Positions 16,756-22,961 of a stretch of DNA of 24,699 nucleotides are shown in pieces. The position numbers were made by a program, and so were the translations under genes. The stretch lies in assembly GCA_002492525.1 (NCBI GenBank), contig DKZA01000027.1:36243-60941 (forward strand), in the 5' to 3' direction. Source of the stretch: Lachnospiraceae bacterium UBA7086 (lineage in GTDB: Bacteria > Bacillota > Clostridia > Lachnospirales > Lachnospiraceae). The notes under the pieces were generated by a model. The model had not been told where the DNA came from. It made no database searches and saw only the letters and a program-made list of their open reading frames with translations. Positions within the stretch are counted from its first letter, which is position 1. Each line of letters begins with the position of its first letter.

Positions 16756-17037
16756 CTATTTCTCATTCCATAGTCCGGCTAAAATATCTTTTAGTACCAA
16801 AAAGGAATCAAGGTCACTATAGCCATAATCGGCATTTAGTTTTTGGAGCATATCTTTTAGCGGCAGCACATAGTCGGCAGTCTTAACTTCTTTTTTATAA
16901 GAGGTCAGAATGGGGTATTTTTCTGCCCATAGTTTTGTCCAGTCTACCTTTTGTGAAGTTTCTTCACTCGTGTTTTTCACAATCTGTTCCAGTTCCTTTA
17001 CATCAATATCGAAGTCGATTAATTCGTCTAAAGTCAT
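16756..17037 (-). CDS. Small acidic protein of unknown function
   Basis: 93 residues with the start chosen by an AGGA 8 bases upstream (TAGGAAACAACTT before the ATG). Upstream in-frame ATGs at 17070 and 17091 would add 11 or 18 residues (MEEKYELRKQL...). The protein is acidic and helical (TLDELIDFDIDVKELEQIV..., DYGYSDLDSFLVLKDIL) with no Cys pairs or membrane helix. No family recognised. It is the only - strand gene of the A+T-rich islet, isolated from its neighbours. Confidence 0.5.
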   Translation of the reverse strand: MTLDELIDFDIDVKELEQIVKNTSEETSQKVDWTKLWAEKYPILTSYKKEVKTADYVLPLKDMLQKLNADYGYSDLDSFLVLKDILAGLWNEK

Positions 17038-17409
17038 AAGTTGTTTCCTAAGCTCATATTTTTCCTCCATTTCCGCGTTGTTTCCGCACATATCGGGGTT
17101 TTGTTTTATACAGATTATAAGGGAAATAAGTGCAAAAAGCTATCAACAGTACTTTCCATTTGTGCGCAGTTTATTAACATTTCAGAATGTGCATCGCTAC
17201 CCATCCAAATAAAAAAAAATGCCATATATGTGATATAATAGACGCAGGCTCAGCAGCCTGCGTCGCAAGAATTACTGCGTAATTCTTGTTGAAGTAGCCA
17301 AAGATTACAGCATTAGAGGATATAATATAATAGACGCAGGCTCAGCAGTTTGTGTCAAAACATATACGAACTCAAAAAGGATTGACTTCGTTGAATGTGG
17401 GGGATGCAT
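17038..17409. other. A+T-rich intergenic stretch with duplicated hairpin element
   Basis: No coding region is supported. The left part (17071-17230) is A+T-rich and probably carries the promoter of the - strand gene; a TATAAT is visible on that strand near 17124. The right part contains two promoter-like TATAATA sequences, each followed at once by a hairpin of the same sequence, described separately. Confidence 0.5.
17233..17356 (+). repeat. Duplicated TATAATA-plus-hairpin element
   Basis: An identical 24-base block occurs at 17233-17256 and 17325-17348, 92 bases apart. Each copy starts with a TATAATA box and continues into a hairpin GACGCAGGCT-CAGC-AGCCTGCGTC. In copy 1 (17241-17264) the 10-bp stem is perfect; in copy 2 (17333-17356) the right arm has three C-to-T changes that all keep pairing as G-U in RNA. 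Copy 1 is followed by a second perfect 10-bp hairpin, CAAGAATTAC-TGC-GTAATTCTTG (17266-17288). Copy 1 has an extended -10 (TGATATAAT). Confidence 0.65.
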
Positions 17410-17895
17410 ATGGAAGTAACATTATCAAGGGCAAATATGGATGATGTGGAAGAGCTGCACGCTATGCAGGTGAGAGCTTTTAAAGAATTATTAGAGAAAT
17501 ATCAGGATTTTGATACAAATCCCGGAAACGAAAGCGTGGAAAAAGTGGGAGCGCGCCTGCAACAGGACTTTACATTTTTTTATTATATCTGTATTGGTCA
17601 GCAGAAAGTCGGGGCTGTTCGTGTTGTAGACCAAAAGGAAAGCGGAAAAAACAAAAGGATTTCTCCAATCTTTATATTGCCGGAATTTCAAGGCAAGGGC
17701 ATTGCACAGGAAGCAATCCGGCTATGTGAAGAAGCGCATGGAAGTGAGAATTGGGAGCTGGACACGATTTTGGAGGAGTCCAGGAACTGCTATTTATATG
17801 AGAAAATGGGGTACCGGCGGACAGGCAGAACGGAAGTTATTAATGAAAGGCTTACCTTGGTATTTTATGAAAAAAAGGAGGCAGACGGGATATGA
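17410..17895 (+). CDS. GNAT-family N-acetyltransferase
   Basis: 161 residues. GNAT fold with the acetyl-CoA pyrophosphate loop in ILPEFQGKGIAQEAI (motif A, Q/R-x-x-G-x-G/A) and the late LYEKMGYRRTGRTE (motif B). Probable small-molecule or peptide acetyltransferase; the substrate cannot be told. ATG 17410 is chosen with a G-rich site 6 bases upstream; the GTG at 17395 and ATG at 17404 fit less well. The stop overlaps the next gene's ATG by 4 bases, so the two are translationally coupled. Confidence 0.88.
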   Translation: MEVTLSRANMDDVEELHAMQVRAFKELLEKYQDFDTNPGNESVEKVGARLQQDFTFFYYICIGQQKVGAVRVVDQKESGKNKRISPIFILPEFQGKGIAQEAIRLCEEAHGSENWELDTILEESRNCYLYEKMGYRRTGRTEVINERLTLVFYEKKEADGI

Positions 17896-18731
17896 ATGTC
17901 ATCATACTTGGCTCCGGCGGCTGCGTCAGCACACCGAGGGCATGTTGTAACTGCCGTGTATGTACAGAAGCGCGGCAGAAAGGATTTCCCTATGCAAGAA
18001 CAGGATGCAGTCTGTTTATTGAAGATGTGAATATATTGATTGATACACCGGAGGATATCAACGTTTCATTGAATAATGCCGGCATACAGAAGGTGGAACA
18101 TATTTTATATAGTCATTGTGATCCCGACCACACAATGGGGATGAGAGTGATTGAACAATTGAAGATGGATTGGCTTGCTGATTCGATGGGAAAGAAACCG
18201 GATAATCCGATAGAAGTTGCTTCTTTACCTGTCATTATCGAAGATATGAAAAAACAAGGCACAAAATATGGTTCAATCATGGAATATTATGAAGCAAGAA
18301 GTCTTATATATACAAGTAAAATTCGCACTTTGCAATATGACAATATTTTAGTTGAGTTTATTCCGGTAGATGAACAAGAGCACGTGGCGATATTTGTTAT
18401 TTCTTCTGACGGTCAAAAAATAATTTATGCTCCATGTGATGTAAAGCCGTTTCCAGAATCAGAGAAATTTCAGGATGCGGATGTCTTGATTATTGGCAAT
18501 ACAATTGTGGGGGACGTATTAAAAAATGGCTTTGTCTTAAAAGAAGACAACCCGTTGAGAAAGGAACTGTTTACTTTAGACGAAATTGATATGATACGAA
18601 AACAGTATGGAATCAAAGAAGTTATTATCACACATTTAGAGGAGGACTGGGGAAAATCTTATGATGATTATAAAGAATTAGAGAGAGAATTAAATGCAAT
18701 CCATTTTGCGTATGACGGATTGATAATTTGA
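17892..18731 (+). CDS. PhnP-like metallo-beta-lactamase-fold protein with variant metal motif
   Basis: 279 residues. It starts with MNVIILGSGGCVSTPRACCNC, the start typical of PhnP/RNase Z-like phosphodiesterases, including the CCNCRVC structural zinc site near residues 18-24. The main metal motif reads SHCDPDHTMGM, so the usual H-x-H-x-D-H is H-x-D-x-D-H with Asp at the second ligand position. Later motifs are YAPCDVKPF (the Asp that bridges metals), and IITHLEEDW (last His). It is probably a hydrolase of cyclic or linear phosphodiesters, but the substitution makes activity uncertain. Overlaps the GNAT gene by 4 bases. Confidence 0.82.
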   Translation: MNVIILGSGGCVSTPRACCNCRVCTEARQKGFPYARTGCSLFIEDVNILIDTPEDINVSLNNAGIQKVEHILYSHCDPDHTMGMRVIEQLKMDWLADSMGKKPDNPIEVASLPVIIEDMKKQGTKYGSIMEYYEARSLIYTSKIRTLQYDNILVEFIPVDEQEHVAIFVISSDGQKIIYAPCDVKPFPESEKFQDADVLIIGNTIVGDVLKNGFVLKEDNPLRKELFTLDEIDMIRKQYGIKEVIITHLEEDWGKSYDDYKELERELNAIHFAYDGLII

Positions 18732-18770
18732 TTAGGCATAACTATGTATAGAAATTCAAATTTCGTGGGA

Positions 18771-18799
18771 TTGACATATTTGCAGGACATACGTATAAT
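18771..18799 (+). promoter_or_regulatory. Consensus sigma-A promoter of the type III toxin-antitoxin locus
   Basis: TTGACA (18771-18776), 17 bases, TATAAT (18794-18799): both boxes match the consensus exactly at the optimal spacing. Transcription should begin near 18806, directly before the antitoxin leader hairpin. Strong constitutive antitoxin transcription is expected for such systems. Confidence 0.85.
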
Positions 18800-18825
18800 A
18801 ATATTGAAAGGTAGGAAACTACCTT

Positions 18826-18921
18826 AAAAGTGGTCCGCTCCCGGTCATGCGGATAATAAATAGACTGTGTAAAAGTGGTTCGCTGCCGGCCATGCGAATA
18901 ATAAATAGGCCGTGAAAAAGT
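18826..18921 (+). repeat. 45-base antitoxin repeats, two full copies plus a fragment
   Basis: Unit A is 18826-18870 and unit B 18871-18915; both start AAAAGTGGT. Stem 1: TCCGC (18834-18838) with GCGGA (18849-18853) in A, TTCGC (18879-18883) with GCGAA (18894-18898) in B. Stem 2 joins the loop to the downstream part: CGGTC (18842-18846) with GACTG (18863-18867) in A, CGGCC (18887-18891) with GGCCG (18908-18912) in B. Between copies one C-G pair becomes U-A in stem 1, and in stem 2 one U-A becomes C-G and one G-U becomes G-C. Pairing is therefore kept despite sequence change. Confidence 0.88.
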
Positions 18922-18923
18922 TC

Positions 18924-18958
18924 TTAAGCCTCCTGCCTTAGAAAGGCAGGAGGCTTAA
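18924..18958 (+). terminator. Terminator hairpin between antitoxin repeats and toxin gene
   Basis: Perfect 16-bp stem (TTAAGCCTCCTGCCTT with AAGGCAGGAGGCTTAA) and a 3-base loop. Only a poor T tract (CTTGT) follows, so some readthrough into the toxin gene is expected, as is typical of type III systems where it sets a high RNA-to-toxin ratio. Confidence 0.8.
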
Positions 18959-18982
18959 CTTGTACAAGGAGAAAAAACGTTT

Positions 18983-19486
18983 ATGGAAATTATGACGGGA
19001 AGTTTATATTTTGTATCTAATGATTTTTTCTCTAAAATACAGGATCCTTATCTGAAGGTCAATTATGAGAAAACAAAGCGCCCTCATTACTTTGCTTTTA
19101 GAGATAATAAAACTGGGCTGTATTGGTTAGTACCTTGCAGTTCAAAAGTAGAAAAATTTGAACATTTAATACTGAAAAAGCAGAAGCAGCACAAGCCGAC
19201 AGACACGATTAAGATTGTGAAAGTTTTTAATCGTAAAACAGTTCTCCTTTTCCAAGATATGTTTCCCGTGATTATAAGATATGTAGATGGTCAGTATATC
19301 AAAGGAGGACAACCCGTAAGGATTGCAGACCCGAAACTGATACAGGAATTGGAAAAGAACGCTAAAAAAATAATTAATTTGTTACATAGAGGGGTACGAT
19401 TTACTCCAACACAGCCGGATGTCACCAAAATTGAAAAGATCATGTTAGAGGAATTGCAGGGTACAGAAGAAACATTGGATAAATAA
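18983..19486 (+). CDS. Type III toxin, ToxN/CptN-like endoribonuclease
   Basis: 167 residues, the size of ToxN-family toxins. It shows the N-terminal layout SLYFVSNDFFSK...NYEKTKRPHYFAF, then GLYWLVPCSSKVEKFEHL (a conserved block in this family that includes active-site Ser and Lys candidates), a central basic KIVKVFNRKTVLLFQDMFPV and a helical C-terminus. It should cut cellular mRNA and its own antitoxin precursor when not bound by antitoxin RNA. AAGGAG lies 11 bases before ATG 18983. The identification rests mainly on the repeat array, promoter and terminator upstream together with the protein layout. It is monocistronic with its RNA and ends at the terminator at 19486. Confidence 0.85.
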   Translation: MEIMTGSLYFVSNDFFSKIQDPYLKVNYEKTKRPHYFAFRDNKTGLYWLVPCSSKVEKFEHLILKKQKQHKPTDTIKIVKVFNRKTVLLFQDMFPVIIRYVDGQYIKGGQPVRIADPKLIQELEKNAKKIINLLHRGVRFTPTQPDVTKIEKIMLEELQGTEETLDK

Positions 19487-19538
19487 AAAGAGCATTGGTC
19501 AAAGTACAAATGCAGTAGTGATGGCGCAATGCTCTTTT
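19486..19538. terminator. Terminator-like inverted repeat between toxin and gltA
   Basis: AAAAGAGCATTG (19486-19497) pairs perfectly with CAATGCTCTTTT (19527-19538) across a 29-base loop. It has A-rich and T-rich outer arms, so it can act on both strands for the convergent toxin and citrate synthase genes. Confidence 0.65.
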
Positions 19539-19570
19539 GTGATATATTCATTCGTATAATAATCAAATAA

Positions 19571-20941
19571 TCAGGAGTCCCTCTCCTGTAAGGGGTGATA
19601 ATCCCTGTCCACACAGATGGTCTTGTAAGCAGGACGGATGATCTTACCGTTGTTTGCCAGCTCTTCCATGCGGTGGGCACTCCAGCCTACGATTCTCGCA
19701 ATTGCAAAAATAGGAGTATAAAGTTCCATCGGCAGATTCAGCATGTCATATACAAAACCGGAATAAAAATCTACGTTGACATTGACACCCTTATAGATGG
19801 GCCGCTCTTTGGAGATGATTTCCGGTGCCAGTCGCTCTACCAGGGAGTAGAGTGCGAATTCGTCATGTAAGCCCTTTTCTTCAGAGAGTTTCTCCACAAA
19901 AGTCTTAAAGATAATAGCACGGGGGTCAGATTTGGAGTAAACCGCATGTCCAACACCATAGATTAATCCGGCATGGTCAAAAGCTTCCTTGTGAAGGAGT
20001 TTGGTAAGATAGTCAGCCACCTGTCCTTCATTCTTCCAGTCGGAGACTTCCCGTTTCATTTCATCGAACATTTTCACAACCTTGATGTTAGCGCCGCCGT
20101 GACGAGGACCTTTTAAGGAACCGATGGCTGCCGCAATGGCAGAGTAGGTGTCCGTCAGAGAGGAGGTAACAACATGAGTGGTAAAGGTAGAATTGTTACC
20201 GCCGCCGTGTTCCATATGCAGAATCAAGGCGATATCCAGTATCTTAGCTTCTAGTGGCGTATATTTGCTGTCGGGGCGCAGAATATGTAAAATATTTTCT
20301 GCATTGGACAGCTCCAGCTGCGGCTGATGGATATAGAGACTTTCTCCGTTATGATAGTGATTGTAAGCCTGATAGCCGTAGATGGAGAGCATGGGGAACA
20401 AGGCAATCAGCTGCAGACTCTGTCTTAAGACATTAGGCAGGGAAGTGTCATCTGCCCGGTCGTCGTAAGAATAGAGAGTAAGCACGCATCTTGCCAGTGT
20501 GTTCATCATATCGTTGCTGGGTGCCTTCATGATAATATCGCGTACAAAACTGGTGGGAAGAGAACGATAGCTGTTTAAAAGTTTGGTAAAGCTTTCCAGT
20601 TCCTTTGCATCCGGCAGTTTGTCAAACAGAAGAAGATAGGTTACTTCTTCAAAACCAAAGCGGCCATCGGCAGAAAAACCGTCCACCAGATCTTTGACAT
20701 TATACCCTCTGTAAAAGAGTTGTCCGTGTGTGGGTATCTGCACGCCGTCCACAATCTTGTTGGCGCGCACATCGGAAATATTGGTCAGACCGGCCAGTAC
20801 ACCCTTGCCGTTTAAATCGCGTAGTCCACGTTTAACATCATATTTCGTAAAAAGTTCCGTATCTATAATGCCGGCTTGTTCGCTCATGCTTGCAAGTCGT
20901 ACGATTTCAGGTGTGATCTCAGAAAAACTGTTATGTTCCAT
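19571..20941 (-). CDS. gltA: Citrate synthase
   Basis: 456 residues, type I citrate synthase fold; it condenses acetyl-CoA with oxaloacetate. Key pieces are LHMEHGGGNNSTFTTH (His242/His245, substrate binding), GSLKGPRHGGAN (His281), GVGHAVYSKSDPRA (His332) and the catalytic Asp in VNVDFYSGFVYDML. The N-terminal extension before residue 60 is longer than in E. coli, as in other Clostridia. Start chosen at 20941 because GGGAGG is 9 bases upstream; the open frame continues to 20995 without a better site. In an anaerobe it probably feeds an incomplete oxidative branch toward 2-oxoglutarate and glutamate. It is convergent with the toxin gene and divergent from deoC. Confidence 0.93.
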   Translation of the reverse strand: MEHNSFSEITPEIVRLASMSEQAGIIDTELFTKYDVKRGLRDLNGKGVLAGLTNISDVRANKIVDGVQIPTHGQLFYRGYNVKDLVDGFSADGRFGFEEVTYLLLFDKLPDAKELESFTKLLNSYRSLPTSFVRDIIMKAPSNDMMNTLARCVLTLYSYDDRADDTSLPNVLRQSLQLIALFPMLSIYGYQAYNHYHNGESLYIHQPQLELSNAENILHILRPDSKYTPLEAKILDIALILHMEHGGGNNSTFTTHVVTSSLTDTYSAIAAAIGSLKGPRHGGANIKVVKMFDEMKREVSDWKNEGQVADYLTKLLHKEAFDHAGLIYGVGHAVYSKSDPRAIIFKTFVEKLSEEKGLHDEFALYSLVERLAPEIISKERPIYKGVNVNVDFYSGFVYDMLNLPMELYTPIFAIARIVGWSAHRMEELANNGKIIRPAYKTICVDRDYHPLQERDS

Positions 20942-21277
20942 AGATATGTACCTCCCTTCATATTGCGTCATATCTTTCCATGCGATGCGGTGCATGGATA
21001 TGGATATATGCCATCTTTTACTTTGCCGTTCTTATCATACCATGAAAAAAAGTCTGAAACCAGCAAAAACAGTAAATTAACAAAACTTTAACAATATTTA
21101 GCTGTAAAAATAGTAAAATGGTACTATAAAAAATAAAATCAGGCAAGGGTTTTGTGTGTAAATCGCAATTCTGCGGGGCGGATAAATCTGGCCGGCAAAA
21201 AAAGCTGGAAGTTTTTAGGACAACAGATTATGATAGAAGGAACAGGGCGTGATATTGATTTTGGGAAAGGAGTGTCA
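20942..21277. other. Divergent gltA/deoC intergenic region
   Basis: No gene is supported. Near gltA there is a 7-bp inverted repeat TCCATGC...GCATGGA (20977-20998), which could be an operator. The centre (21040-21140) is very A+T-rich; on the + strand TGTAAA, 16 bases, TATAAA (about 21103-21130) is a possible deoC promoter. The right 130 bases are in frame with deoC but are probably leader, since their translation is unlike the family. Confidence 0.4.
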
Positions 21278-21931
21278 TTGAAGGTGGATAAAAAGGAGAT
21301 ATTGAAACGTGTGGATCATACGCAGCTGAAGGCGTTTGCAACTTGGGAGGATATTGTGACTCTCTGTGATGAAGCAGTTGCAAACGGGACGGCATCCGTC
21401 TGTGTACCGCCGGCTTATATCAAGAGGATACACGATACTTATCAGGACAAGGTAACAATTTGTACAGTGGTTGGTTTTCCGTTGGGATATTCCGTGACAG
21501 AGGCAAAAGTGGCGGAGACCCGCAAGGCCATAGAGGACGGTGCCAGCGAGATAGATATGGTAGTGAATATCAGCGATGTGAAAAACGGTCTTTATCAGAA
21601 AGTAGAAGAGGAGATCCGTACCTTAAAGAAAGAATGTGGGGATAAGATTCTAAAAGTCATTATAGAGACTTGTTATCTGACCAGGGAAGAAAAGATTGCC
21701 ATGTGTAAGGCTGTGACCAATGCGGGGGCGGATTATATCAAGACTTCCACCGGATTCGGAACGGGCGGCGCAACCATAGAGGATATTCGTCTTTTTAAAG
21801 AATATATCGGGCCGGATGTTAAGATTAAGGCTGCAGGCGGTATTTCTACGCTTAAGGATCTGGAGGCTTTTGTGCAGGAAGGATGCGACAGAATCGGTAC
21901 ATCCAGGGCAGTGGGACTGTTGCAGGATTAA
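21278..21931 (+). CDS. deoC: Deoxyribose-phosphate aldolase
   Basis: 217 residues with a TTG start at 21278, favoured because AAAGGAG lies 5 bases upstream and the product then begins, as in the family, shortly before VDHTQLKAFATW. ATG 21230 (233 residues) is an alternative with a weaker AGGA. It splits 2-deoxyribose 5-phosphate into acetaldehyde and glyceraldehyde 3-phosphate in deoxynucleoside salvage. Catalytic residues are visible: Asp93 in IDMVVN, the Schiff-base Lys155 in DYIKTSTGF, and Lys184 in VKIKAAGGIS. No other deo or pdp gene is adjacent. Confidence 0.92.
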   Translation: MKVDKKEILKRVDHTQLKAFATWEDIVTLCDEAVANGTASVCVPPAYIKRIHDTYQDKVTICTVVGFPLGYSVTEAKVAETRKAIEDGASEIDMVVNISDVKNGLYQKVEEEIRTLKKECGDKILKVIIETCYLTREEKIAMCKAVTNAGADYIKTSTGFGTGGATIEDIRLFKEYIGPDVKIKAAGGISTLKDLEAFVQEGCDRIGTSRAVGLLQD

Positions 21932-21940
21932 GAAATCTTT

Positions 21941-21962
21941 TAGGAAATTTTTCCTATTTTCT
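21941..21962 (+). terminator. Weak terminator after deoC
   Basis: TAGGAAATTTTTCCTA can fold into a 6-bp stem and is followed by TTTTCTGTTTGCTTTTT. It lies 10 bases after the deoC stop. Confidence 0.45.
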
Positions 21963-21964
21963 GT

Positions 21965-21992
21965 TTGCTTTTTCATGCCATGGCGGTATAAT
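21965..21992 (+). promoter_or_regulatory. Putative sigma-A promoter for the flagellin-like gene
   Basis: TTGCTT (21965-21970), 16 bases, TATAAT (21987-21992). A second TATAAT lies near 22022 without a good -35. No sigma-28-type flagellar promoter is seen. Confidence 0.5.
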
Positions 21993-22065
21993 ATTATTAT
22001 ACTAGGTACAGTGTGGATTGTGTTATAATAAGATTGTTTATAAGGAAGCAGAAAGGAGCATGATT

Positions 22066-22824
22066 ATGAACGCGATATCATCTCAAAAGGGTCTTTTTGG
22101 GGCTTATACACATCTTGCCAGCGGTAAACGGATCAATACGGCTAAGGATGATGCGGCAGGAATGGCCATTGCCAAGCGGATGCAGAGTCAGGAGACAGGA
22201 CTTCGTGTGGGCGCTGACAATGCAGGAATGGCTATGGGGGCCGCCAATGTGGCAGAAGGTGCGATGGGCGGTATATCGGATTATCTGCAGCGGATTCATG
22301 AGCTTGCCATCCGGTCTATGAATGGTATTAATTCTGATGCGGATAAACAGGTATATCAGAAGGAGATTGATCAGCTCAAACAGGGGATTGAATCTCTGGC
22401 GAGGGATACTTCTTTTAATGAACAGAAACTTTTGGACGGCAGCATGGCAGATATGGCGGTGGCTACCTCTCCCAACGGCGGCGGAATGAGAATTCAGATG
22501 GAAAACTCTACGCTGGAAGCACTGGGGATTGCCGATCTGGATGTGACTTCTAAAGATTTTAATCTGGATTCTATTAAGAAAGCGATGGATATGGTTTCTG
22601 AGCGCAGGAGTAGTCTGGGTGCTTCTACAAATGCCCTGGAGCGGGTGCGCAATTACAATTCGTCAGCAGCTCTGTCCCAGTTGTCATCCAGAAGCCGGCT
22701 GGAGGATTTGGATTTCCCGAAAGCGATTTCCAAGAAGAAGCAGGAAGAAGTACTTGGGCAGTATCGGATGCATATGCTCAGAAGACAGATGGATCAGAAG
22801 AAATCTCTGACGGCATTGTTTTAA
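22066..22824 (+). CDS. Short divergent flagellin-like protein
   Basis: 252 residues. The N-terminal block THLASGKRINTAKDDAAGMAIAKRM matches the flagellin D0/D1 signature, and the D1 helices continue (QRIHELAIRSMNGINSDADKQ...EIDQLKQGIESLARDTSFNEQKLLDGS). The C-terminal helix (ERRSSLGASTNALERVRNYNSSAALSQLSSRSRLEDLDF) is also flagellin-like, but the last 45 residues are Lys/Gln/Arg-rich and do not match the usual ending. About 25 residues normally ahead of the signature are missing or shortened, and there is no hypervariable D2/D3 region. Start 22066 has AAGGAG 7 bases upstream. No flagellar gene is nearby. It may be a filament-like or secreted structural protein. Confidence 0.82.
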   Translation: MNAISSQKGLFGAYTHLASGKRINTAKDDAAGMAIAKRMQSQETGLRVGADNAGMAMGAANVAEGAMGGISDYLQRIHELAIRSMNGINSDADKQVYQKEIDQLKQGIESLARDTSFNEQKLLDGSMADMAVATSPNGGGMRIQMENSTLEALGIADLDVTSKDFNLDSIKKAMDMVSERRSSLGASTNALERVRNYNSSAALSQLSSRSRLEDLDFPKAISKKKQEEVLGQYRMHMLRRQMDQKKSLTALF

Positions 22825-22826
22825 TA

Positions 22827-22855
22827 TTGACTTTTCAAGACCTGTCTGAGATAAT
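22827..22855 (+). promoter_or_regulatory. Sigma-A promoter for pckA
   Basis: TTGACT (22827-22832), 17 bases, GATAAT (22850-22855). It begins three bases after the flagellin-like stop codon. Transcription should start near 22862, giving a leader of about 100 bases. Confidence 0.7.
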
Positions 22856-22862
22856 GTTAAGG

Positions 22863-22920
22863 ATGTACGAGTATGCGTACATACAAGGGAAGTTCGGGAT
22901 TCCTGGGTTGGGTGCCCAGG
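22863..22920 (+). other. Two hairpins in the pckA leader
   Basis: ATGTACG (22863-22869) pairs with CGTACAT (22876-22882), and CCTGGG (22902-22907) pairs with CCCAGG (22915-22920). Neither is followed by a T tract, so they are not plain terminators. They may stabilise the transcript or bind a regulator. Confidence 0.5.
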
Positions 22921-22961
22921 TGTTCCGTGAAATAATACAATTTTAAGGAGGAGAATATAAT

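Larger units (their letters stand above)
18806..18958 (+). ncRNA. Type III antitoxin RNA (ToxI/CptI-like)
   Basis: Non-coding RNA between a consensus promoter and the toxin gene. It has a leader hairpin AAGGTAG-GAAA-CTACCTT (18808-18825) with a GNRA tetraloop, two full 45-base repeats (18826-18870, 18871-18915), the first bases of a third (AAAAGT, 18916-18921) and a terminator (18924-18958). Each repeat can fold as an H-type pseudoknot, described in the repeat entry. In this class the toxin endoribonuclease cuts the precursor at repeat ends and the single units bind and block the toxin (family knowledge). The layout and the 45-base unit resemble the CptIN systems of gut Clostridia. Confidence 0.87.

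Noticed and set aside
17241..17288. Two adjacent hairpins as a Rho-independent terminator
   Set aside because: Neither stem is followed by a T tract, there is no + strand gene directly upstream, and the element is duplicated behind promoter-like boxes.
18826..18921. CRISPR array
   Set aside because: The 45-base units are contiguous with no spacers, and they covary as pseudoknots next to a ToxN-like gene; no cas genes are present.
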